Assembly: GCA_019055375.1 (NCBI GenBank)
Contig: JAHQIW010002037.1
Span: 111,608 to 175,607, forward strand
Source of the DNA: Parelaphostrongylus tenuis
Lineage: Eukaryota; Nematoda; Chromadorea; Rhabditida; Metastrongylidae
DNA length: 64,000 nucleotides
Direction: 5' to 3'
The position numbers and the translations under genes are program-made. Of this stretch, positions 23,491-33,912 are shown in pieces. Each line of letters begins with the position of its first letter. The first letter of the stretch is position 1. The notes beneath the pieces were generated by a model. The model was given only the letters and a program-made list of their open reading frames with translations. It did not search any database and was not told where the DNA came from.

Positions 23491-24125
23491 CCAGTGCACG
23501 TTTCACCTACCTCAGAATCAACTAAGGCCGAGAAACTCGAAGCTCAAGCCGTTTTCAATTATTTCATATTCCTATTGACGGCATATTATCTTTTTGACCT
23601 TCTCCTCGCTCAGCATGAAAAATTGACAAATTTGCACCAGATTTATCGAGACCGATGATACTGAAGAATAAGTCGGTAAGCCCTTGCGAGTCAATGGATA
23701 ATACAGATGTGCATCTCAATGAAGTTCCACGAGTTTAATTAGAACACGCATACCAAGGAATTTAACAACACGCGTCTCACCTCACCTTCTTGGTCATAAT
23801 AAGAATCATAAGCATGGTAACTTAGATTTACTTTCTGTAAAAAATAATAGGATTCTTATTATATAATGGTGAGATAAGCCATCTCCTTCGCAGAGCGCAT
23901 TCGTCGCCCTGTAGTATGTCTTCAAGGAAACCACCTCTCGTAATACAGTGATACTATTGTCCTTAATTTTCTAATTGGCCTATTACATTACAACATTTCT
24001 CATTACCTTTCATTATACTTCAGCAAAAATGAGTTAACAGAGATGCAAAGTTCCTCATGAACTGTTCTTTTCTCTAATTAAAACGTTGGTTAGGCTAATC
24101 AGATATGATACGATATATACGTCTA

Positions 24126-24165
24126 CGTCTGACGAAGGCGGAGTCGCCGAAACGTTAGCCATTAA
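24126..24165 (+). repeat. Copy of the GAAGGCG-CGAAACG repeat motif
   Basis: CTGACGAAGGCGGAGTCGCC then GAAACGTTAGCC, a short self-complementary motif also present near 19078, 57250 and 57355. Its source element is not known to me. Confidence 0.5.
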
Positions 24166-24423
24166 ATTTTGAGAAAGGAGAAGTACCAACCTCGTGCAAG
24201 TTTCAATTGAAGAAAAGGACAGTTCGTAAGAAATTTTGTATTTATTTACTCATGTCGAGGTTTAGAGAGTCAGACTTTTGAGAAAAAAAAATTTATCAGG
24301 GTTGTCGAGAATGTGTCAACTTTCTCTTCACTTCAAAAAATTATTAGATCTTTGCATCTATAATGTACTACAGTCGTGCCGAGATTTTTGTGCAATATTT
24401 ATTGTTTTTCTTTGCTAATGTAG

Positions 24424-24515
24424 ATAGACTGAGCATGATAAGCTTTTCTAAGAATCTGAAAAACTTGCAAACTCTGAGATCTGGAACGCTGGGATCTCAT
24501 GCTCAAAACAAAGCT
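24424..24515 (+). CDS. Candidate isolated exon, unrecognised
   Basis: A stretch ending at a strong donor (AAAGCT then GTAAGT) and preceded by a pyrimidine-rich acceptor (TTTCTTTGCTAATGTAG) encodes RLSMISFSKNLKNLQTLRSG then TLGSHAQNKA in one frame, ending in phase 0. The next candidate + exon at 27815 opens in phase 0, so the two could belong to one gene. I recognise no family and the exon is short. Chance is a real alternative. Confidence 0.22.
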
Positions 24516-25279
24516 GTAAGTTTGGATTTCGATCAAATCTTAGGCACTGTTTTGACTTAGTTTATAATTTGGCAGACCTGAATCTATATGCCATCTAGTT
24601 TAGATTCGCTGATGCAGAAGTTATGTTGTGTTCTGGCTCAAAAAAAGTCAAGCGACACCATACAATTCCGTCTTTGTTATCCATAATTGGCCAAGCAATT
24701 TTCTTCAAACGTTACCTCTCAGTCAGCATCTTTTTTCGTTCTGCGAAGATAGGACACCTTGTGTTATGAGTTTTTTCGTCCTTTCACTCATGAATACCCG
24801 GCTGCTCGCCTACACAACGACTGATGTCGATCCCAGTACAATCACCTTATCCTCATTTTCTCTTGGTTAGATAAGCGTTTTTTTTCGTGCGCTGAGAAAT
24901 CTCAGGTCAAAGCGTTTTTCAAGACACAGCTAATATTCGCTTATAAAATGAAGTTTACTGCTTTGAGACTAATTCCAGCAATGGCAAAGGTAAACACTAA
25001 ACGTTGGCGCGTTCTTCCCTTGAGCTTCTGAGAAGTAGTATGAATCCAAATTCTGAAGGCACCGTGTTTCACAAGCTTCGCGTTGTCTTTCTGATCGTGA
25101 AGTGAAAATACAAGCTTGAAAAACACAACTAACGGTAGCAGAAACTGATTTTTCAGGCGGTTCTCCTTATCGACTCTACTGAAATTAAAAATCTGTACTT
25201 TAACAACTCCGACTAAAGTGTGAAGTCTAAATTCGCTCAAGATGCTTCTCATTTTTAGCTTCTCCCTTTTCTCATAGAA

Positions 25280-25548
25280 GCTCTGCATGGCGCAGTGCTC
25301 ACAGGTGATTGCAACACACACTTGGTTATTGGATCGATCCCACGTAGTAGGCTAAGCAGGTCTTCCATCCCCCCGGGGCCTGCAAATTGATAACTCAGCT
25401 TATCTGACAGGATCGTAACATGTACTTCAGTACGCCATTGCGAGCAGAAGCCGAACATCCATATTATTACCTCTAACGATATGTGTTGAAATTGAATATA
25501 TGACGCATCCCTTATAGAGTGATTAATGTCAAGAACTCTATACCTTTA
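25280..25548 (+). repeat. SINE-1 copy, diverged
   Basis: A box GCATGGCGCAGTGCTCACAG, B box TTGGATCGATCCCACG, then TTATCTGACAGGATCGTAAC and a 3' end GCATCCCTTATAGAGTGATT with CAAGAACTCTATACC, matching the 3' end of the copy at 31904. Confidence 0.6.
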
Positions 25549-26347
25549 CCGTCTATTGTTTATGATCAACTAGTAACGTAGCAAGAGAGATCGGTCAAGC
25601 CAATGCATTTCATTTGAAAGTTGGTCTCGCAATTTAATCGCTCAAGCAAAAATTGGCCATTTTATTTGGATTTCGCGTAACCTGAGCAAATTCTATTGCC
25701 GTATGTGGACGAATGCTGCATTGAAGCCAAAATTAAATTTCGATCGATAATTCTAATGAGTTTCATTGACATTTTCTTTTCATAGAATGGTTAGAACTAT
25801 GATTATTCCAGGAAAAAGAGTTATTCTTACTTAAAGAAAATGTTGGCAGGAAAGTTCTCAAGACTTGCCTCAAATTTTGGTAGTTTATTAGATCAATTTG
25901 ACGACGACGAAGAAAATGAATACGAAGAAAATGATAGCCATGATTGTATTGATAGCCACTCAATCCTACAAATCAAGCAAACACAGAGATTTTGAGAAAT
26001 TTGTCATTGCAATACTTATGACCACTGAATACTCAGTTCTCAGTTTTTAACAGTGACTCGGGCTGGCACCAATAAGGAGCTAATTCGCGTTCGTCACATC
26101 GGCCAGTCATCTCCCTTCAACCGCCAAGAGCACTAGTCTTATCGTGTTTTCTGCAAATGAGTACATCATTGATACGATTTTGACGAAGGGTCCTCAAATT
26201 GGCGGATAGCTTTGATGGGTGATTCTGAAGTAAACATGACTCCTGTTTCCTGTGAAGGTAATCGCGATTCGTGATCGCGGCAGCCTTTTTGACTAACTGA
26301 TTTGCCGACTACTGTTCGCGATTTGTAGACACACCTGTACGTTTAGC

Positions 26348-26440
26348 ATGTGTGTGTGTGTATGTGGTGTGTGTGTTGTGTGTGTGTTGTGTGTGTGTGT
26401 GCGTGTGTGTCTGCGTGTGTATGTTGTGTTTATGTGTGCA
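26348..26440. repeat. TG/GTGTGT microsatellite
   Basis: Interrupted (TG)n tract with TATG and GTTG interruptions. It creates long spurious ORFs on both strands. Confidence 0.95.
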
Positions 26441-26554
26441 CTTGTACTTGTGCGTAAGCGTGTACATAAGCGTGTATATATCTGTTTATGTATATCTGTG
26501 TGTACGCTTTCCTGATTTTGTACGTATGTGCACATATATGTATATGCTAGCGTT

Positions 26555-26627
26555 CGTGTGTGTGTGTATGTATGTATGTATGTATGTATGTATGTATGTA
26601 TGTATGTGGTATGTATGTATGTTGTTT
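26555..26627. repeat. (TG)n-(TATG)n compound microsatellite
   Basis: A short TG run passes into about fifteen TATG units with one GGTATG interruption. With 26348-26440 it forms a compound simple-repeat block of about 280 bp. Confidence 0.95.
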
Positions 26628-27814
26628 CAGGAACAAGGTTTCATTTCCCGAATACCCCGTCTTATGCCAGAGCTAGCGCTTAGGCTGAATCAAAAAATGC
26701 TGGAAGTTCTAAAGATTAGCCTGAGCTTGACTAAATGTTATTAACATTTAGCACCTATATTTTTCTTCAGTTATTCATCATCTCTTTGTACAATACTTTT
26801 CATTGCTTGCTAAGCTCTATTTGATTACGTTCATTTATCTTTCGTTGTTCCCAATTCATCGATTACAAACATCAGTAAAAAAAATATTCTGAATTTCATA
26901 TAGGCCTGCTCCTGTTTAGCATGAATTTTCAATTTTCATTTTTCCCCCCTTTTGATTCATAGCCTTCTCACATCGCATCCTTACCAACTCTTTTTTTCAG
27001 GTTGGCCTTCTCTCCACCGTTCATTCGTTAATTATTGATATATTTACTTGTTTATCGGCTCAATTCCTTCCTTTGTCTCTTTCCCTTCTTTCCGGTTGGC
27101 CTCATTCCGCTTACTATTTAACCTATTTTTGTTTATCCACCTACTTTCTATTTACTATCTCTACTTCCAATCTTCAACAAAATAATAAACCTTAACAACT
27201 CCGGATGTCGCTTTCTGGGTCTCCATTTTCACTCTGCTTCACTATCACATCTTGAACGGAGCAGTGTCGTTCCAGCTGCACAATCCCAAGAGCTTTTTCC
27301 GAGCTGTGAATGTGTTTATGTTTGTTCTCTACTGTGTCGATAGCGCTTAATCTGACTGTCGATCGGAATTCGAGTTAGCGGAATGGAGCGGTGATTTGTC
27401 ATCAATCTGTGGGATTTCCTCTCGATACTACGCGAGCTTCATAGAAGCTAAATCACAACAAAGCGCCAAAAATTATGTCCTTATGATTAATAGAAGTGTC
27501 AAAAGAGTTACTGATATAGATTTTAGGTAACTTGTGGAAAAGCAAGCTCATTCAAACCCTTTTCTCCCCGTTCTCAAAGTATCCTTTCTGTAGATTGTTG
27601 CGAGAAAAAACCGACGCTTCCCTGGGCTAACGGGTACCTCTGTTCGTCCATCCAGAGTCAGCTAGTTTATGCTGGACTTTCGTGGGAAAGCCTTAGTACA
27701 GTGAAGAAAGCCTGGATGCTGATTGTTTTGAAGACCTAAGATTGATCTTTTACCATCGAAATATTTCATATTGATGGCTCATGTAGTATTCAATGATATT
27801 CGTGTAAAGGACAG
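26628..27814. other. No gene seen
   Basis: Pyrimidine-rich and AT-rich sequence. A weak exon-like segment follows CCATCCAG near 27655 (open for about 26 codons) but has no convincing donor. Confidence 0.3.
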
Positions 27815-27932
27815 AGTGCTGAAGAGGCAGTCGAACAAATCTGCGAAATCCAAAGACTTCATGGAGACGGATGTGGGACAGCGGATTGTATTGAAGATGT
27901 GTGCAATCGCATAATATGTGAACTTAAATCAC
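27815..27932 (+). CDS. Candidate isolated exon, Cys-rich, unrecognised
   Basis: An open segment with an AG before it (GTAAAGGACAG) and a consensus donor after it (TCAC then GTAAGT) encodes 39 residues with six Cys: SAEEAVEQICEIQRLHGDGC, then GTADCIEDVCNRIICELKS, ending in phase 1. Codon use looks more coding-like than the flanks. The acceptor lacks a pyrimidine tract, and the frame is open upstream only to a TGA at 27794. The IEDVCN segment faintly recalls a helix near the end of PP2C-type phosphatases, but I would not assign it on that. No partner exon downstream was fixed. Confidence 0.35.
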
Positions 27933-28389
27933 GTAAGTAAATGAAATAGAAAGTCAATAATGATAAACGAAAAGTTGAAATGAGAATGAAACGGCCAACC
28001 GCTGTTGAAATGACAATCAGACGAGTTTCCATGGCAATTACCACAGTTTAAGATGCTCTTAATGAAAAAAGTTAGTGCGAAATTTCAGTTTTAACAGTCA
28101 ATTTTATTAGGTGCAAAAGTATGACCCCGCTGTTTTTTTTTTCTCTGATGTAAGAATAGGAAAAGTGAAGAACTGCGAATTCTTTTTTTTTGCTTGGAAT
28201 TACGTTAGAAACACTCTATTCATATGTTCTTTATACACAAAATGATTTATGTAGTAGCGTTTATAGGACTTTGAAGATGACGATTGATGTCGAAAAACGC
28301 CATTTTCGGAAAATTTACTTTGCACATTCATCAACTGAAGTTATTATAATAGCTTGATTTTATAATAACTTGCCTCTACTTGCCTTGAG

Positions 28390-28735
28390 ATGGAGCTGTC
28401 GTAGCACCAAATTCGCTTCCCACTGAAAATGCTAGTGAAGCGGTGTACAAGATTTACGCAGCTTGGAACGAACTACATCTTAGAGGAAGTACAGGCAAGT
28501 TGTTTACCAAAATGTTTGCAAGAAAGCGTACATCTGAGCGATTCAAAGATCATGCAATTTTATTGCAGAAGTCGCAATAAAAAGCCAAAACGTCACCAGC
28601 TTTGCAATTACGCTGCATGATAACGCTCGACTTTATGTTGCACAACCGATCGAAAATGTCATAAAAGAGCTGATGTGGATTGATCATCCCACTTTAGTCC
28701 CCTGGCACTTCACCGTAAAATACCACTTGCAATTA
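28390..28735 (+). pseudogene. Mariner transposase remnant (element B)
   Basis: The plus frame contains TLHDNARLYVAQPIENV (from 28610), the mariner LHDNARPHVA motif with the second catalytic Asp. Near 28686 is a collinear but mutated version of the PPYSPDLAPSDYHL block, reading HPTLVPWHFTVKYHL, so the third catalytic Asp is Trp. The preceding 64-codon open segment aligns with the element A remnant and needs a +1 shift to join LHDNAR. Inactive. Confidence 0.8.
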
Positions 28736-28861
28736 CTAAATTCAACTTACAATTTGTCAAGGTCTGAAAATTGGCGTTTTCCAGGTACAAAAGTCGTCTT
28801 CATCAAAGTCCTATGAAAACCATCGTATAAAATACTTTGTCTATAAAAAACGGTATTGGAA

Positions 28862-29672
28862 TTTCTTATGGAAGTTTTGGTAATCATTCGAAAGCTTGAG
28901 TCTCTGGCTGCAACGCCATGTTCTTGATTTTTCAAAACACCCCTTTGTGATGCTGCAGCATTCAGAATAAAACTTGCCTCACACTCGCCTTGCGCCTACA
29001 TTTCTATCACGCGTATAATTCGCTGGGAGCACGAAAAGCATATGAGCGTGTAGAGGATTTTCCGTAGTATAGGAATCTACGCTTTTATCTGAAGTTTCTG
29101 TTGATGTGGTGAAAAACTCCATAGTGAACGTCAAAAAACGATTGACCGCCACGTCCCTCCCCCTCTCTCCGTGAGTTAGCTGGTGAACAAGATCGTCGAA
29201 AATGACAAACTTGATCGATTCTCCTTGTAAACTGTTTTTTGTTTCTGAGAAGCAAGCACAATATTGGAATCATTGGAACTTACGTTATCGAATGATTACT
29301 GATTGTTCAAAGGAAGAGCTCTGTCCTGCGAGGTTCACAGCACAAATTTTTTCTTCTTCCTACATCCCAATCAGTCTTGCTTTTTCAAAAGGAAGCACAT
29401 TTTTGAGTTCTTCGAAATTTGCCCTAACGAATGAGTTCTGGCATTCTGAGAAAGGAATTTTGTTCAGCGAAATACAAGCGAGATAAGAAAAAAAGCAGGA
29501 TTGTCTGAAATATTATTTTATCTTGCATTTTGCATCGCTATAAAAGAGTGCTTTGAAAAATAGATCATGTAAGGCTCTAGTCAGATTCAAGCTTTTGAAT
29601 GATTTCAAACACTCCTATGAATAGTTCCTGTCCATCGAACGAGAACCGTTTATAGATATGTCGCCGTCTAAC
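28862..29672. repeat. Foldback element F, copy B (inside mariner B)
   Basis: Left arm: ATTCGAAAGCTTGAGTCTCT, ACGCCATGTTCTTGATTTTTC and CCTTTGTGATGC. Right side: CGAATGATTACTGATTGTTC, AAGGAAGAGCTCTGTCCTGC, AAGCTTTTGAATGATTTCAA and GTTCCTGTCCATCGAACGAG. The order matches copies A, C and D, though more diverged, with DNA inserted near 28990-29200. Confidence 0.65.
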
Positions 29673-29807
29673 TTATAAGTATCTGAAAAACATACAAAAA
29701 ATAGCGTTTTTAACGCACTTTCAAACAAAAAAAGAACTTGCATATATATTTTTTTACCATTATCACAACAGAAGAAGGAAGCGGAGGAAAATTATTTGTG
29801 CACCTAA

Positions 29808-30119
29808 TAGTTCTCCTGTCATGGTTAGTTATTTCGATAAACTTCAGAAAAGTCTGATAGTTTTTTGAAACAGTCCGATAAGAAATAACATGTTTTGAGC
29901 TGTTAGGTCTAGTGCTACACAGTTACCTGTTTTATCCTATTGGCACTCAGCAGAGCACTTTCCCTTTCCTTCATAAAGGATTCTTTAAGCTCAGTGGGAG
30001 TCGAATCTTTGTCGCATTCCTAAGGAAATAATGACTCTTGAGCGTTTTATCTTCTATTTCTATTAGAACAGTGGGTGATAACTTCATTCAATGCTCGTGT
30101 CACCTGCGTTCTTACAATT
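29808..30119. other. No gene seen
   Basis: Short spacer between mariner B and the RTE fragment. No motif or exon found. Confidence 0.3.
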
Positions 30120-30886
30120 CAGTGAAAAATCGAGCCGACGTCGCTACGTGCTTCAGTCGCGCACAGGAGTATCCCAGTAAGTTCTGCTCGCTTCACCAAA
30201 AAGCTGAGCATCATATTTTCCTTCAAATCTGTGTGAAGAACTCTGACCATCGGATCAGTGGACATCCTCTTATGCGCCACTCATCCCAAGGAATCTAGTG
30301 GCTAATGGCTCTTGTTCATTGTGCAAGCACGTGACGTATCTGGGCCATCCAATTTTCTACATTTTCGGCTGTGCAGCGACTCTCCGATCTTCGATCTTTG
30401 GCCTAGGTTCACATTTCTGATTCTGTCTCCTACTTGCGTCTCACGGGCTACTCCCAAATTGTCCTCTCAATAGCGCGTTCGATTACCTTTATTTATCGCC
30501 CATCCTGCGCATAAGTAACGACCAGGTTTTTGGAGTGTATATTGAGATATGAAAAATCGTAATAGACTCAAGGCCAGGTGTTCTTCTTTTTTCTCCATCA
30601 TATTTTGACGCTTTTGAAAGCTCGAGTGGCTTGCTTCCTCCTGCTCAACTCTAAAGCAAAACAGATCCTCATGTTGATGTCGACCGAAATAGACGCAACT
30701 GAAGCATTCATAGATAGTCATTTCATTCAGCGTAAAAAGCCAATCCGCTATCAAAGTTTGGTTTTTCCTCAAACACTCTCGAATTCGGCTAACAGTCGTT
30801 TCTCTTTGCCAGTAGTTGATGTTATTCTTGTGTTGATCCATTTGACTAAGCTTCAAAAGCAATTGGCTCGGATCAGCAGCCAATAA
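30120..30886 (-). pseudogene. RTE-type LINE fragment, reverse transcriptase C-terminal half
   Basis: The minus frame from 30883 reads through a 138-codon segment whose residues 40-68 (KNQTLIADWLFTLNEMTIYE then CFSCVYFGR) fit the RTE region after the catalytic core, where an N-x-x-x-I-x-EC-x-S-x-VYLGR pattern is diagnostic. Beyond its stop, shifted frames give RWSEFFTQ near 30250 and KYDAQLFGEASRTYWDTPV near 30190, the RTE tail also seen in the 405-3240 copy. Three or more frameshifts make it dead. It lacks the endonuclease and the RT active site. Confidence 0.75.
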
Positions 30887-31903
30887 GCCTCATGGCTAAT
30901 TGGCCAAGATCCCTTAATGAGTATATCCACGGAAATGGATAAACATGCAGGTCAAATCCAGAATCAATTATCACAAATAAAACTTAAACGAAATATGGTA
31001 GGCAACAGATGAAGGATGCATTGATATTTAACTCATGACATCCACATACTTATGGAAATGCGTTGCATTTATTTTCCACAATTTTCCCGTAATGCAATTT
31101 TCTTTTTTTCATTTCTATTTGGTCCGTTCCAAAGTTTTCTTAAGCTATATGAGGGCAGGCAATTTTTATGTTTATGTGCGAATTTCCTCTAACAAGAGTC
31201 TCAATTATCTTTGAATACTTAATTCACATGTTCTTGAAACGCACGTTCCTTGAACTTTTTTTCTTCAATCTATCAATGACTCATAAACATTATGTATGAA
31301 AGCTATCGGATAATGGGCTGCACTTTTGGGTTTTGTCCTTTTATCTCTTCATTCACATTCGCACCAAGAAATCGCTGTTTCTCTCGCCTATCCCATGCTG
31401 CTGTGATTGGTGAAACAAATATATTATGAAAATTACTCTTCAAAAAGTTGTGAAACAAGTCATAAAATTCGTGATATGAGTCCTGTGTTGTTTATTTTTG
31501 ACTATACCGACTATGATGAGCCGAGAACTGATGATGGCTATGGCTTTATACAAAGCAATAAATCATTCTCATTTTCATTCGGAAATGATTTGTAACTACA
31601 GAAGTAATGACTTTCTCTGGCAAGCTATGCTGTGCAGTATCAGTGGCCTTGCTTGCCCTTGTTCAACTCTAACAACTCAGTCGAATCTCGATCCTGTGTA
31701 TTACAAGCATCCATTTGTTACAAAGACGACTACGGTTCATATAGCTTTGCTAATTTAAGGGATTGAGATATGCCCTATGATGGAAGAAATGACATGATTA
31801 TATGAGTGTGAGATCTTGACCCAGTCTTTTCATTAAGAGATTACGTTGTGTTTCCCGCTTTATGATTGCTAGATTGCTTTATAATACATCATCATAAAAA
31901 GAG
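30887..31903. other. No gene seen
   Basis: AT-rich. Overlapping 60-86 codon ORFs at 31407-31758 show no motif. Confidence 0.3.
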
Positions 31904-32188
31904 TGCATGTGGCGCAGTGGTTAGTGATATTCTACGTCGCAAATGTGGTTGATGGTTCGATCCCGCGCTTCTAGCTCACCAAGCCTTCGATCCCATCTGA
32001 GCCGGTAAATTGGTACTAGGCATGTCTGGGAGGATAAGCAACACTGAATCAATACAGTGGTAGGCCACCACAAGTCATTGTAGAGGCCAGATATGCATTC
32101 ATTCACCTTATACAAAGCTAAAAATAGAAAATAATGCGTGGCACATCCCTCAGTGATTGAGCAACGCCAAGAGCTCCATACTTTTTTA
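31904..32188 (+). repeat. SINE-1 copy, well preserved
   Basis: A box TGGCGCAGTGG at 31910-31920 and B box GGTTCGATCCC at 31954-31964, a good pol III internal promoter. Body: CTCACCAAGCCTTC, CATGTCTGGGAGGATAAGCA, GGTAGGCCACCACAAGTCAT. It ends GAGCTCCATACTTTTT. The T run could serve as a pol III terminator. Confidence 0.9.
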
Positions 32189-32689
32189 TTTACGCCATCA
32201 AAATGGAGCTGCAGCTGACTAAATGAGCGTTCAAACCATCTCATTTCTACAAACAGTTCTCTTCCGCTGATTTTCTCTTGTATAAAGAGATATGACTAAA
32301 CATGCAGATGAGATTAAGTAAGAAGCTGCATCAGATCCGAAAAAATGAAAGAAGGGAAAGAAAAGGTGGAAGAAAAAATAATCTATGTGAAGCGAGGTTC
32401 AGTGGTTAATGGCGGCCAAATCTTGCAACAGAAAAAGAAAGCATTGTGATCCTTAAACCATTCGACAAAAGACAATGGGAACAAGCGCAACATCCAAATA
32501 AGTGGTGTCAAATATTCTGATGAAGGTAGTTCTACTTGTTGATAAATCAAAAAAGCCGATTTTCGACTTTCACCTTACTTGTGCATAAATTATCGAAATA
32601 CTCCTTCAGATTATACGAATCAGTAAAAATATCTTATTTAGCTGTTCTTTGAGAGGTGACGTGATGTTGTAATTATCTACCAAATAATG

Positions 32690-32800
32690 TTGAATAATAT
32701 GCAGAACTCTGAACGTCAGATAGGATTCGAACCACATTTCACCCTTTCCGCGGCGCCTGCTAACCATTTGCCCTATCGGTGCCCCCGGTCTACCATCTTC
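32690..32800 (-). repeat. SINE-2 copy
   Basis: On the minus strand: GGGCAAATGGTTAGC (A box), GTGGTTCGAATCCTATC (B box), then CAGAGTTCTGCATATTATTC, the SINE-2 body signature shared with 47285-47455. Confidence 0.8.
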
Positions 32801-33198
32801 TTTCTGTGATACACTTGTATGGCGCCGTCAGGAACCATCTGTTTCTTTAGATTATTTAGCGCATGCAAGTTATTGGATGTTTCTTCTACTTTTGCTAGAC
32901 TTTATGCGACCCACCGCAGAGTATATTTGATATGTCTATTTGCTAAAAGAAGCACATTTTGTGTCCCTTTTTTTTCAGAGAAGAAATCACTCTCCTCTCA
33001 CCATTGATCCGTCAGTCGATCAGTAACAGGATTCGCCTCTTCACCTGGGAGAATAAAATGGACAAAATAGCAAACTTTCTTCCGGCCACAGTGGGTGACC
33101 ACTGACTTAGTATTGTGTCAAAAACGTCCTGGTCTAGCTAACGATATCGCGAGCTCAATTGGTGTACGTTTTTGAGTAAAGTGCAAGGTACTATTTGG
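32801..33198. other. No gene seen
   Basis: A 62-codon ORF at 32819-33007 shows no motif and no splice context. Confidence 0.3.
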
Positions 33199-33912
33199 CT
33201 ATGAGAGACAAATGAAAAGCCAATCTCATTCGCTGAAGAGGAACTGTTTATAGCAGTGCTGGTAAGCATTTGAAAGCTAAAATTCTGGGCTACAGCCCCA
33301 CGTCGCCGGTTTTTAAAAAGCCTTCTTTTAAGTTACTATAAGAGAAGATTTCTCGCGTTGCAGACGCGCATATTTTTCGCCGGAGAGAGCCCTTTCTTCA
33401 GACTATCAGTAATCATTCCATAGGTAATTGTTTCTGATTCAAACTCTATACATATATCTTGAAAAGATCGTTTCTCTGCAATGCAATAGGTAAAACAAGT
33501 TGAATTCGCATGTGTGTGCAAGGTGGTCTCAAGCCAATTCGCATACTAATGAGTGACGCAGCCACGTGAATTGTTGACGCGATACTTCTCTATGCGTTCA
33601 TATGCCCGTTTTACCCGCTGTGTTGCAGGGAAACACTCTTCTCAGGATATAAGTTTAGAGTTGGAATTAGAAACGATTACGCTATTGAATGATTACTAAT
33701 AGTCCAAAGAAAGAGCTCCGGAGTGCAAGAGATATGCGCGTAAGCAGCGCAAGAAATCTCCTCCTGTAGCAACGTCAAAGAAGGCTTTTTGAAAAACCGT
33801 CGACGTTGGTCTATAGCCTGAAGTCTCACCTTTCCGATGGTTACTAAGACTTTCATGAAAATTTCCTCTGCAACGAATGAAGTCGGTTTTTCCTTCGTCC
33901 CCTCATAACCAC
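33199..33912. repeat. Foldback element F, solo copy C
   Basis: Left arm: GAGACAAATGAAAAGCCAAT, CGTCGCCGGTTTTTAAAAAG (33301-33320), CTTTCTTCAGACTATCAGTA. Right arm: TACTAATAGTCCAAAGAAAG, GGCTTTTTGAAAAACCGTCG (33783-33802). It is not next to mariner sequence, so F exists on its own. A loop of about 280 bp between the arms has no motif. Confidence 0.8.

Larger units (their letters stand above)
28107..29807. mobile_element. Mariner element B carrying a foldback element
   Basis: Starts TTAGGTGCAAAAGTATGACC at 28107 and ends TTATTTGTGCACCTAA at 29807, a mariner-type inverted terminal repeat. TA lies immediately outside each end (28105-28106 and 29808-29809), as expected of the mariner TA target duplication. 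Arms of about 200 bp are inverted copies (GAAGATGACGATTG at left, AAAAGTCGTCTTCATC at right). The right arm is split by the foldback sequence 28862-29672 and resumes at TAGCGTTTTTAACGCAC. The transposase remnant reads on the plus strand, opposite to element A. Confidence 0.85.

Noticed and set aside
26293..26744. 80-130 codon ORFs on both strands
   Set aside because: They are translations of TG and TATG microsatellites.
20215..28620. Two similar 64-72 codon ORFs (20215-20433 minus, 28429-28620 plus), at first taken for a novel conserved small protein
   Set aside because: Both are parts of mariner transposase remnants: LHDNAR-like and SPD-like motifs follow in a shifted frame, and the DNA around them is mariner.
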